From assembly GCA_949128115.1 (NCBI GenBank), contig OX421964.1, positions 12,238,892-12,302,891 of the forward strand: a DNA stretch of 64,000 bases. The letters are read 5' to 3'. A program made the translations under genes and the position numbers. Below, in pieces: positions 45,353 through 56,600 of this stretch. Source of the stretch: Anaspis maculata (Eukaryota; Arthropoda; Insecta; Coleoptera; Scraptiidae). The first letter of the stretch is position 1, and each line of letters opens with the position of its first letter. The notes beneath the pieces were generated by a model. The model was not told the origin of the DNA. It worked only from the letters and a program-made list of their open reading frames with translations, and made no database searches.

Positions 45353-48259
45353 TGAAACGACCCCAGCTATCGTCTTGTACCCCTGAATGGGTAGACAACC
45401 CATTATACTGGCATTTAATTCAACTTATTTGAATTAAATCACTTCTCCCGCTTTTGGAACCGCTTGGCCGATGATCATCTAGTATCAGGACGACCTCCCG
45501 TTGTGCCTCTCTTCTTGTTGTTCGATTATAGAGTTCTCGAGATTGTTGAGACAGGTCTGACTACGAGTTTGAACGCAATAAGACACAGTTAAAGTTTTAA
45601 CATAACATCAATCTATTGACTTCTATGTACAATTCAAAATGTTTAAATAATGGCTCGCTCCTATACCTAGTCCTACCTTCACATCGCAGGCTAAATTATC
45701 TGAAAGATCTAACCTATTCCCGAAGAGATACCTTTCCCCTAATTATTTCAGACGTCCCAGCACCCAACCCTCCGACGAACACCTGGCTCTACACCTTGAC
45801 CGACATTTAATTCTGACTGGTTTTCGCGGTTCAAAGTTCTTTTTGTGGTTGAATCAGATCCAACATTTATGTTAGTGTTAGAGGTTATGTTAGGGTTAGG
45901 CCCGGCTTCTAGACACTGAAAAGAGAAGAGTGACTTCGACCACGAGTGCTATCCAAGATTTGTGGGCCGGTGTGTGTATGGTAGCCCACCTAATTGTGGC
46001 ATTCTTTTCAAAGGCTGTTGCTTCTTTTTGGGCCATGGTCTCTTTTGCCCGTTTGGAAAGGATTGGATATGGCTGCCTTTGTGGGGGCCTATTCCCTTTT
46101 TTTCACCGTGAGTCGCCCCCAACGCTTAGAAAGATTCCCGCAGTCGCGCGTGTCTATAACCGGAAATGTTGAACCAAATTTCGCCCTTCCAAAAACTTTC
46201 AAACCGATGGTGCGCGCGAAACAATTACTCTAGTCAAGATACAAATTTAATTTGGAGAACGTTTTGAGCACGCCCCGTATACGCGCTAGTTCGTTGTTGT
46301 TTAGCAATTTGTGAGAGAAGGCCGCAGCCAGGAGAAACAAAACGCAAAGGATTGACTATACAGGGTGTTCGTCGAAAAGCCGATGCGGAGAGGCGTCGAA
46401 ATAATCTTTGCCCTAACGCGAAATAATCGGCGTCTACACTATTCCTGATCGAGCCCTAATAACAATTCATTTTTACAAAGTCCCTATTTGAACGATGGCG
46501 TCGTTGGGTACCGGATTGAATTCATCAGTTTCGAATAAGAACGTCTTCATTCCCGTGACAACTCTACATGGAAATATCAGGAACTGTCGTGGCGCTAAAA
46601 CAAAATCATTAGTTTCAAGGAGGGGGGGGGTGTCCATCAATCCGATCAACAATTGCGACTCTACGGCAGGGTCCGAACCCCGATCTCAACGCGATGCTAT
46701 TTTATTTCAATTACTTGATTTTTCACGTAGTTCCCAAAATTGACATTTTCCGAATAACTAGGAGCTTCAGAAACGCAGAGGAAGCTCACCCGCGAGTTTC
46801 CAGATCTAACCCACTAGGTCCGGTGCTCTGAGTACCGCAGTCACAAAGCCAAGTCCAGAGGGCCCAAGAGCGCGAATACCTTTCTATGAAGGTATCCAAC
46901 AAAGGACGAGGCTTGAAAGTGGCTGTACCTGACGGCAGACAGTAGCGCAGATACCAGCACGTGCAGGCAGATTCAGAACGCACGCGTGAGCCTCATCATA
47001 CATTTTCCCGACAAAGCCTAACCGTAAGCAACTATCCCAACTCACCAAGACTAACCTCCCGCTCGTCGAGGTCATCACTCCGCCACACGAGATACCGAAA
47101 CGAGAGACCTCATTTCTATCGGGCCTGGTTCATTTAGGGGTTTCAACTCGACATCCTCGAGGTGGGCTAGAACTCACCGTGGAGGGAACGCGACTCAGCA
47201 TCCTGGAGGGGGTTCGAAACACTTCGTCAACGGGTCCCAACTCTACGACTTGGAGAAGGGTCGAAACTCAACACCGGAAGGGCCTTGGCACATCGACCTG
47301 GAGAAGGGCTGGAACTCGTCGTCGGAGGGCTCTGACTCGACACCTGGAGGCGGATCAAGACTCAACGTCCAAGGGCTCTGACTCGACATCCTAGAGACGG
47401 GTTGCAACTCAACGGGGGAAGCAACTCATCAGTCTCTCGGAGGGTCAAAACTCAACCTGGAGGGTTCTCGACTCAGCGTGCCCCCAAGGGGACCAAAACA
47501 CGACTCCGAAGGGTTCCAACTCGGCTTTCTCCAGGGGGCCTTTGAGACACATCAGCCGGGGGAAATCGACTCGTCATTTTCTAAGTGGGCTGGGACCCAT
47601 CATTGGGGCTTCGACGCTTCGGCCTCCAGGAGGGTCGCGACGCAACATGAACGGGTTCTAACTCAGCTTCCTCGAAGGGGACTAAAACTCTTCGCTAACA
47701 GGCCCGCAGAAGCACTCGGCAGCGGACGTGACAAGTCGGGAGCGGACGGCAGCCCAGGAGGATTGGTCCAGGTACCACGGTCAATCTCCGGCGATATCCT
47801 CCACTCCCAGCCATCCGGAATATTTTATTGCATCCAAAACGATCGCGAACGGCGTATAGCCGTGGAATTCCAATGGGTAATTCAATACACTGCGCTGGGA
47901 CACCGGGTGACATCACGTGGACATCGGATGATGGCGGCGGCGAGCGGGCGGTAACACGGCGCGTCAACATAGCAGGAGTACGGCAGCAACTAGCTGGGTC
48001 AATATGCGGGTGCTTCACTTCATATGCACCAATTCCCCATTTCGTCGGACGTCAAGCAGGGACGGTTGTTGAATGTCGATGATGGGCCAGTAAATTATGT
48101 TATAGAGCTTTGCGGGATTTACACGAATGAATTAAATAACTAGCGACATCTTTTAATGATGCCTTGACTCTGAATATTCACATGCTCATACCTCGATTTC
48201 ACGGCTTTGAATTATTTTCCTCCGGAATATTTTCGGCCCGCCAAATGCGGGTGGCTTCA
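45353..48259 (-). mobile_element. repeat X, right copy, TGAA...TTCA ends with 4-bp ATAT duplication
   Basis: Inserted in the right arm of P4. ATAT is repeated at 45349-45352 and 48260-48263, while the left P4 arm has the empty site once near 40630. The copy starts TGAAACGACCCC and ends GGTGGCTTCA. TG...CA ends with a 4-bp duplication resemble LTR-retrotransposon insertions, but no internal LTR pair or pol remnant is visible. It differs from the left copy by about 1.9 kb of extra sequence at 45.83-47.76 kb, including an expanded array. Confidence 0.6.
47170..47700. repeat. 30-bp minisatellite inside repeat X
   Basis: About 17 imperfect units of the type GGGTCGAAACTCAACATCCTGGAG. Units vary in length and in the CTCGAC / CTCAAC core. 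The left copy of X has only a few such units at 38800-38890, so the array has expanded in this copy or contracted in the other. Confidence 0.75.
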
Positions 48260-48684
48260 ATATGAGCACCCGATTTTGAAAATCGGTTGACAGCGCTAAA
48301 AGTTATCACAGCGAAATCAGAAGTTCATTTTTTTAGATCACCCTGTAAATAAAAGCGATAGGCGAAAATTTGAATAACCGTTTCGAGGTATAAGTTCTAG
48401 TACCTACTTCCTTGGACCAGTTGAAAAAATTGATTTTTTTTAACAGAATTGGTTTTTCTCTCAAGTTTCCATTTTTTCAGAATCTTATGCGATACCCTGT
48501 ATAACAAATGTGGGGTGTGGTGGGGAGAATCTATGGAATATGGCATGTAGAATGTAAAAGTGCATAAAGTCAGCTTTTTACAGCAAAATATTTTTGTTTA
48601 AGTAGTTCTCTTCCTCGATAAGTTATATCACTTTGAGCTCCACTGAATTTTTTGGGTGGGCCATTTCAATTGTTGAGTACTTTA

Positions 48685-49027
48685 CATCTTATTATAGTAA
48701 AGAGTTAGGTAGGTATTCACCTCACCACCTGTCATGCACCTGTTAAGGTATGTGGCAGACCATTTATTGAAAATCTTCTGTAACGAATATTACACCTACG
48801 TAAAATGTAAGTATGAAATTTGAAACCCTCGTTGAAACCTATGGCAAATCCCATAAAACCAGCGCGAGAGAATTATATTCATTTCTGACATATTTACAGC
48901 GAATATAGGCATAAGCACTACTTAATACTTATACTAAAACCTTATACGAGGATACGAGGTATTACAGGATACCTGCAGTTAATATTATAACAAAGAAACA
49001 AAGTTTACACTGACACCTCTGTATTTT
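48685..49027. other. unassigned sequence
   Basis: Nothing recognised. It contains A/T-rich DNA with several AGGTAGGTA-like words. Confidence 0.35.
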
Positions 49028-49734
49028 TAGCGCACTTCTCCAAACGGGAAGGCGCTTTTGTCCTCGCTTTGTCCGTCCGTCCGTCCGTCCGTCACAGCAT
49101 CTAGTCCTAGACGAAAACGTTTTTGCAAAATTTTTTTACTTCATTGGGTAGCTCATGACCTTGTATCCCGAACCAAGAAAAATCTAGACGAAATAATAAT
49201 AAACAATGACAATAATAACAATTTAGTGTGACGCCGCATCGCCGTTGAATGCTGCATTTCAGAAGCCGGCCTGATCTCGAAAGTTATCACATGCGAGGAA
49301 GTACCCGATCTTATCATTTTACCATAATACATATGCAGAGTTATATTTAGAGGATGATTTGAACTTTATTTTAATGAAAATTCCACATCGGTGCGAGGTG
49401 CAGGCCAATAGTTATTAATTTTTGAAAATGACTCTAAAACTACGGCTCGGCCGCAAATGATTTATTCGTTGCTTGCTGGTGCTTGATATCCTTTCCTCCG
49501 AACAAAACGAAATTCAATACAGAAAATATTCCAACTCGAATGGGTAGCTCATGGCCTTGGTACGCGAATCAATAAAAATTTTGCCGAAATAATTATAAAC
49601 AATTACAAAAATAACATTTTGGTGTAGGGCGGCTTCGCCGATCAAGTGCTGGCATTCGCGGTAAGATGTAGAAAGTTGCGATATGCAGGCAACTACAATT
49701 TCTTAATGAAATACATCACTGCATGTACGGCATT

Positions 49735-49871
49735 ATACCGGGTGTTTATAAACGTCTGTGATCGCGGCAGGCTTTGGTCAGGCCAAAAGTCGCAGTGAAA
49801 GGCACGATTTGAAAGAGTGATAGGAGATTCCAAAGGCGATATGATAACAAACGTTTATAAACACCCGGTAT
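49735..49871. mobile_element. 137-bp hairpin MITE, ATACCGGGTG ends
   Basis: Perfect 20-bp inverted ends starting ATACCGGGTGTTTATAAACG. If the element proper starts at CCGGGTG, it is flanked by TA, like palindromes P1 and P2. Confidence 0.8.
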
Positions 49872-50283
49872 TTAGAGAACAATTTGAACTTTCTTTTGAC
49901 AAAAACTCCACTTCGATCCGACCGTCGGGTCAATTGTTCTCAATTTTTGAAAACGACCGCAAAGCCACGGCTCGGCGCATATTACACGACCCTACAAATT
50001 TAAAATCAGACGTGCCGAAATAGTAATTGAACATTTTGAAATAGCCAATACTAGGTACCTGAAGGATAATGGCACTCAAATTACGAAACATGTTCGCCCA
50101 ATAACAAAAAAAAAAGTAGGTAGGTATCACTAAAAATCATGTGACAGGCTACCATTTTTTCGGTTTTTCGATAAAAAAGAAATGTTCCAATTCAAAGGTG
50201 AACCCGATATTCGTGTTAAGGAGGTCGAAATCAGTCGGAGAACATTTTTTTATATTAGTAACAGAATGACGCTTATGTGGCCG

Positions 50284-50285
<2 letters not shown>

Positions 50286-50321
<36 letters not shown>

Positions 50322-50322
50322 A

Positions 50323-50353
<31 letters not shown>

Positions 50354-50372
50354 ATGTCTGTCTGTCTGTCTG
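50286..50372 (+). repeat. TGTC microsatellite
   Basis: About 21 copies of TGTC with two TATG interruptions. Confidence 0.95.
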
Positions 50373-50654
50373 TCCGAGTCCGTGCAGAAATTAAGACGCT
50401 GTACTCCTTCTCGAGAATTGAAACAAGAGTCTTGGAACTTTTTTCCGATCAATAGCTGATGTCCCCAAGGGTGGCCAATGGGCACTATTTTTGTTATCCA
50501 TACATCGTTATCATTATTCTCAAAAAACAAAGATCTCCTGTGCACTTCGATGAAGTTGAACTTCTCCTCGTGAAATAAAGCTACAGCCCTTGAAAATTGA
50601 ACTTTATCCGGTGGATAGCTTAGGTCCTCAAGGACCAAATAGGCAGGTTGGCTT

Positions 50655-51055
50655 CCATAATTCGGCCGCCATCTTGGCTGCCATATTGAAATTTCTTATT
50701 AGTGGAACGATTGTCATGAAACTTGAAACTTACCCTTGTCTAGTACGATCATTCTTATTTTCAAGCCAAATTTCATGATTGCCCAACCATATTCTTGGCC
50801 GCCATATTGAAATCACTTATAAGTGGGAGGATTTTCATGAAACTTGAGAGTTACGCTTGTCTCGTACGATCATTCCAATTTTCAAGCTGAGTTTCATAAT
50901 TCTGCCGCCATCTTGGCCGCCATATTGAAATCTCTTGTTAGTGGAACGATTTTCATGAAACTTGGAACTTACCCTTGTCTAGTACGATCATTTTAATTTT
51001 CAAGCCGTATTTCATGATTCTGTCGATATTTTGGCCGCCATATTGGAATTTTTTG
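50655..51055. repeat. 120-bp tandem array, about 3.3 copies
   Basis: Units contain GGCCGCCATCTTGGCTGCCA or GCCGCCATATTGAAAT, then AGTGGAACGATTTTCATGAA, ACTTACCCTTGTCTAGTACG and TTTTCAAGC. Starts lie near 50666, 50796, 50911 and 51030. Confidence 0.8.
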
Positions 51056-51128
51056 CCCAAGACGGTAGAACCCTAATCACTTAACTAACATCTTGCGTTC
51101 ACTAATCCTCCAAAAAGGAAGTGCGCTA

Positions 51129-52124
51129 CTGAGCCTCATCCCCATGAGGCGTATTCGCTTGTTTTATTTTTGATCAATACTGTTGTACAAATTGTCACAC
51201 TGCAGCAGGATATTAAACTCCAACATTGTAGTCGCTATATGCCTTTCAACTCGTAAAAGTAAAGCTTCGTCGTTAGTTCAATCGCCCATCACCATCGCCC
51301 ATATCATCAGGATTTTACCCGGTATATACACCATAATCATAGAAACTGGACACGACTCCACAGACATCCAGCTGGGAGCTTGAAATTATTGCATAAAAAA
51401 TGCGTAATTCTCTAAAGAGCCGTACGACAGCTCCGTGTCAATTAAAATCACCATATAATCTCATTAATAAAAATAAACAAACCAGACGAGAAAAAAATTA
51501 AACACGCGGATTAATTTGATGGACCGCGCCTTGTATTCGAGAAACGGCAGCCAAATCTCCGGAATATGCGATGGCTTATTATAATTTTTGAGTGACGCTG
51601 TCATAACGCGCGAGAAATTCCACACGTGCTTCGGTGAAGTAAAGCAACGAGAAAAAAAAGAACACCAACAAGGTAACGTCGGCGGTAAAGCCGTCACGTG
51701 GCGGTGGCGAAACTGTCACGTTTTCGAAACAAAAGCAGGTGTAACGTTGCAATTAAAATTTTGACGTGGCGGCCGCGGGATTTGATTCGCCTTGCCTTTA
51801 GCGCGCTAACGAGAACGCGGTTGGTTGCACGGTTTGGTGCCCCTGTTCATTATAGGCTGGTGCAGCCGCCGCGGATAATGTATTCGGAAATTATTATGCA
51901 TGAGCTTTTTTATAATTTCCATGCATTATTGTTAATTTATAATACGCTGCTGCCGCCCAAGGAACATGCGAGAAAGCGCTTTTTGATGATCATGTGAAGA
52001 ATGGGCTTTCTGAGCTTTGGTTTTCATTTATCCAGGCAGGTTTGTGCGGCAGGGGAACAACGAGCTTGTTGAAAAGGTTTCTCGCCTGATTTCTCGTTGA
52101 AGTTTCTCAATAAATCAGAAGTCA
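51129..52124. other. unassigned sequence
   Basis: About 1 kb with no gene or repeat I can identify. The part near 51.66-51.97 kb is more G+C rich. No signals beyond short random ORFs are seen. Confidence 0.35.
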
Positions 52125-52408
52125 AGAATAGAATAGAATCTTTCGCATACATTGCATAAATAATGAGCGGGCAAAGCGCGCTATTTGCAAAATAGATAAA
52201 TGATAAGTTTTAAGTTTAAGGAATAAATAAATGCAATTCAATAAATAGATAAATAAAATACAAAAGTAGCAAACCGTAAGAAGCAAAAGAAAATACAATA
52301 CCAGCTGCAATAAGTGCAGTAATAAAATAAATACTTGAAACGATAATATAAATATAATCAAGAAATAAGAAATAAACCTCAAAAACAATAATTGAAAACC
52401 ATTCATCA
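52125..52408 (-). pseudogene. LINE E, 3' untranslated end
   Basis: A/T-rich sequence that, read on the reverse strand, continues LINE E across the BEL insertion and ends in a short TATTC-type repeat (about 52125-52138), a usual LINE tail. Evidence is positional. Confidence 0.45.
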
Positions 52409-53375
52409 TGTCTCGGCCCCGTTCATTGAAAACTGCATTCGTGTGCACTGAGGGTATGCAACCCAAAATATCCCTGTGTTGTCCAAGTCCTCACCCCTCA
52501 CCCCCTGTTCGGTGTGCCTGGCACTTGGCTGTCAGGCGCAAGCGTAAACGAGCTCCAGCACTTTCTTCGGCCGTCTTCGGCATTCTTCGGCTTTCTTTCC
52601 GCTCGTGCCTTTGCCGCTTCGTTCGAAGCGGTGTTGATCTCCGTACGTCGAGCGGGAAGCCACGCCGTCTTTTTTTGGTCATCGTTCTCGCGGCCATCTT
52701 GTCGTGCCATCGGCGTACATTCGTACTCGACCAGAAGCCCATCCAAGGCCCATCGCGTCCGATAGTGACTCCTGGAGGAGCTCTGCAGCATCTCCAAGTC
52801 CAGAAAGCGGCAGTTTTCACCGCTTTCACCGGGGAGCGGCTTGGATCAGCCAGCCGCACACAAAGCTCCAGTTTCGGACGGGATCGAGTCGTTCGTCCGC
52901 CATTTTGGTGACGAACACGGGCACTCGTGCATTTCACCAGGAAATCCACCACCAGAACGGCCATCCACCACGACGCCGCCTTCGGACTCCGCCAGGACGA
53001 CGCCGCCACCGAATAAGATCCCGTAAGTTCCATATTTTCCATTGTTTTTACCATTTACCGTTTATTCCCGTTTGCCGGGGTGTATACCTTCAGTGCAGTT
53101 CGTCTCGTTTTCAGGACGCCACTCGGCGCCAGCGAATCTGCCCCCGATCAGAACCACTCGGATTTTTCATTTCATTTAATTCACATTGTTTTTTTTTTTT
53201 ATTGTTTTGTAATTCTGTCTGTTTGTGTTTTTTTTCTTTGTTTTGCATTAAAGTTTTTGATTGTTGTTGTGAATTTTATTTCTGACTGTCGCTTGCTGCT
53301 TTCCTAATCCAAGAGTTATTGTTTTAATGCAGCCTTCATCGGAAGGCTGCCGTCTTTATGTGTACCGCGCTAACA
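52409..53375 (+). repeat. 5' LTR of the BEL/Pao element
   Basis: 967 bp, TGTCTCGG...GCTAACA. It is G+C rich in the first two thirds and T-rich near the end. A T-run of 12 (53189-53200) is the only difference seen from the 3' LTR. ATTAAA at 53247-53252 could be the polyadenylation signal. A donor-like GTAAGT (53023) and a pyrimidine-rich CAG (53114) enclose a possible 92-base intron. Confidence 0.97.
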
Positions 53376-53382
53376 TATAAAT

Positions 53383-53400
53383 TGGTCCTTCGTAGCCGGA
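53383..53400 (+). promoter_or_regulatory. primer-binding site, tRNA-Tyr-like
   Basis: TGGTCCTTCGTAGCCGGA starts seven bases after the LTR. Except for one extra T it is complementary to the 3' end of animal tRNA-Tyr (CCGGCTCGAAGGACCA), recalled from general knowledge. It would prime minus-strand DNA synthesis. Confidence 0.65.
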
Positions 53401-53624
53401 TACAGGCTAAGCATGGTACAGTCAGGAATTTAATTCACCTCACTATTGAAACTTTAAAGTCACGGGTCAAACCCACGTGACACTTGTGCGTTGGTCCAGC
53501 GTGTTGATCAATTCGTTTTTTGCCCGTCTCATTCGCACTTTTTCACCTGGGTTGGGTTCGCCATTCAGGTACGCCAACCTAAGGGTCAGTTGCTTTGTTT
53601 TCATTTTTCTTTGTGTCGTACACA

Positions 53625-56600
53625 ATGGACGCAACTTTATCGTCCATCGCGATAGCTATTGCGCGCCTTGAGCCCCTTCTGGAACAAGGCGTCACAGCTA
53701 CCACCGAGCCAAGCCTCCAACCGGCATTTTTAGCCACGTTTGACATTGCGGCGGAAATTTACAACGGTTTCAAGAGCACGGTCAACACTGCCCCTCTCCC
53801 CAGTGCCTCCGAGGAGCAGAAGGCTACATTTCTTGAACGTACACTCCGGGCAGACAGCTTGTATGGCAAACTTGCTGCGGTAAAAGCCTCGTTTGCGAAT
53901 TCAGAGCCGACTTCCTCGCTCTCTCGCCAAGCCTCGCAAACTTGGTTCGAGACAGGCCGGAGCAATGTCCGATTGCCAAAAATCGCGTTGCCGTTGTTCG
54001 ACGGAAAGTTAAAATCATGGCCACCATACTATGATCTATTCACGGCGTTAATACACAGAAACCAGTCTCTCTCAGATATTGAACGGTTTCAGTATCTGAT
54101 CTCGTCTTTATCTGGTGAACCTCTCTCAATGGTTAAACACCTGCCATTGACGGGAGATAATTACATAATTGCGTTCGACTCGTTGGTTGAGAGATACCAG
54201 AACGACCGCGTGCTAGTCACTTTTTACTGGCAGTCGATGATGAACGCCTCCTCCGTCACATCTGACTCCGCGCAAGCGCTTCGCCATCTTGTGAACACAT
54301 TCAACGAAAATTTAGTGGCGCTCGAGCAGTATCCGCATATCGACCTGTGGGATTTCACCCTGTCGAGCATGCTGCTCCAGAAACTCGATGAGTCGACGCG
54401 AAAACGTTTCGAGGTGCAGTCAGCTGGCACCCCCTTCCTCAAATACGAAGACGTCAAGTCTTTCGTGCTCGACCAATGCAAGGCTTTCGAGGCAACTGCC
54501 TTAAATTCTAAAACGCAATCGAACTCCCGCTCCACACGGGCAAACACCGTTACCGTGAAGCCCGAGGTCAGCCGCAAGTCGTGGGCCTCACATACGTTGG
54601 TGTCTCAGACTTCATCTGCCCCAGCGACGTCGCATGAGTCAGTATGTTCTCATTGTGGGGCGAGAAGTCATAGAGTCACCGCGTGCAAGACTTTTCTGTC
54701 AATGTCCCCAAATGACAGATATTTGGCGGTCAAACAGAAAAGGCTCTGTCTCAACTGCTTGAGCACCAATCACGGCGCTCCAAAATGTCCATCGTCGTAT
54801 TCGTGTCGGCAGTGCCACGCAAGGCATCACACCTTGCTGCACTTCCCCAAGCCACATAGAACTGCAGGTCATGAGTCACCCAGTTCTTTATCGAATCCAG
54901 TTGAATTACCGCAAATCGTTTCCCCTGGTCTTCCAGAAAATGTCGCGAATTCGGTGACGAATCTCGCCTCAAGCCTCAAGGCAGCTCATGTTTTGTTGGC
55001 CACGGCAATCGTTCACGTTCGTGACCGGTGGGGAGGCTACCAAAGCCTCCGTGCGCTCATAGACCCTGCCAGTCAGGCATCGTTTATTTTGGACTCCTGC
55101 GTGCGCAAATTGGGTCTATCCCCATCAAATCACAATGTGCCCGTTTTTGGCTTGGGTCTCACCCCCGCCAATTCGACGTGTGGCACAGTCACTTGCCAGG
55201 TCAAGGCTGATGATCAGTCTCTCCCAATCCCTGAATTGGAGTTAATTGTCCTGCGCAGGATTTGTGGTAACCTGCCAGACACCGCTTTGAACCCGGATCA
55301 ATTCCACTTGAACTTATCGAATCTGGCGGATCCCACATGGTTCAAGCCAGGCCCCATTCAAGTGTTGTTGGGCGCCGACGTTTATCCGTCAGTCGTGAAA
55401 GAGGGAATCGTCTCGTCAGGTCCGTCACAGCCTGTTGCCATAAACACCATTTTTGGCTGGGCTCTTCTCGGTCCCTTTCAAACCCCGTCAAAACCTCTGC
55501 ATTCCCTTTTGGTTTGCACTCCAACTGGAATCGACGAGTCTCTGCACAAATTTTGGGAAGTAGAGGAAATCTCGTCACCATCGTCCAAAACACGTTTGTC
55601 CCCAGATGATGAACGTGCAGAAATTTGTTTCCGGGACTCTGTCTACCGTTGTCCGTCAGGTCGTTTTGGGGTTTCGCTTCCCTTCAAAAGGGAGTCCCCC
55701 ACCTTTGAACATTGCAGGTCTATGGCTGACCGCCGTTGGTTAGCTATCGAACGTCGCCTGGTCCGTCAGGACACACTCCGTGATCTGTACATAGCATTCA
55801 TGCGCGACTACCTCGACCTAGGTCACATGACCTTGCTGGACGCAGAACCTCCAGATTCTGAGGCGTATTACATCCCTCATCATCCGATCGTCAAGATCGA
55901 AGACGACAAGCCGAAAATTCGCGTCGTTTTTGATGCTTCGGCGCAAGCGCCGAATCATTTATCTCTCAACGAGACGCTTCTCGTCGGTCCTAAGTTACAA
56001 CAGGACATAGCAGCTTTGCTACTGCAGTTTCGGTGTGAGCCGATCGTTTTTACTTGTGACATCCGTCAGATGTATCGGCAGATACTTATCTCGCCCGAAC
56101 ATCGCAAGTATCAACTCATTCGCTTTCGTTTCTCCCCTGATCGACCCATTGAAACGTACCAATTGAACACCATTACATATGGTGTTTCTTCGGCACCGTT
56201 TCTAGCGGTTCGCACGTTGCTTCACTTGGCAGAACAAAGCGCCTCGAAGTTTCCATTGGCTTCGCAGGCAATTCGCCGTAATTTGTATGTAGACGATCTA
56301 CTTTGCGGTGCGAACTCCGTGGAATCAGCACGGGAATTACAAACGCAGCTAATCAACCTGCTCCAATCGGGTTGCTTTGAATTGCGCAAGTGGGCAAGCA
56401 ATCACCCTGATGTGCTGCAAGACATACCACTTGATCACGTTCGAACTCAGCCGTCCACTTTCAGTGACGTTGCTGACAATACTGTAAAAATTCTTGGCCT
56501 CCAGTGGCAAGCGACAACAGACACCTTTTCATTCACGGTTCATCCAAATGAACTACCGTGCACCAAACGGTCCATCTTGTCGGAGGTGGCTCGGATTTAC

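Larger units (their letters stand above)
40210..48682. mobile_element. composite palindrome P4, AAGTACTC-ended, with three large insertions
   Basis: Same family as the 15645-17126 shell (AAGTRCTC ... GAAATGGYC ... ACCCAAAAAAT), flanked by TA (40208-40209, 48683-48684). The left arm 40210-40905 is contiguous. The right arm is split into 43745-43965, 45294-45352 and 48260-48682, together about 700 bases, matching the left arm piece by piece. A small palindromic MITE (43596-43744) is the centre. LINE C sits in the left half beside the centre. A CTAG-rich element and repeat X sit in the right arm. Without the insertions it would be about 1.55 kb. Confidence 0.75.
49028..51128. mobile_element. possible DNA element with TAGCGCACTTC ends and internal microsatellites
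   Basis: TAGCGCACTTC at 49028 is inverted at 51118-51128. Between them lie a CCGT microsatellite (about 49075-49092), two diverged direct copies of a block of about 400 bases (49130-49480 and 49540-49985; shared CACGGCTCGGC), a hairpin MITE, a TGTC array and a 120-bp tandem array. The 11-bp inverted repeat is short and no target duplication is evident, so the element status is tentative. Confidence 0.4.

Noticed and set aside
50182..50638. ORFs with SVCLSVCLS or TDRQTDRQ repeats
   Set aside because: Direct translation of the TGTC microsatellite.
52491..53054. Long ORFs on both strands of the LTRs (up to 187 codons reverse)
   Set aside because: They occur in the G+C-rich part of both LTRs, overlap one another in several frames, and resemble no family. 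They are best explained by base composition.
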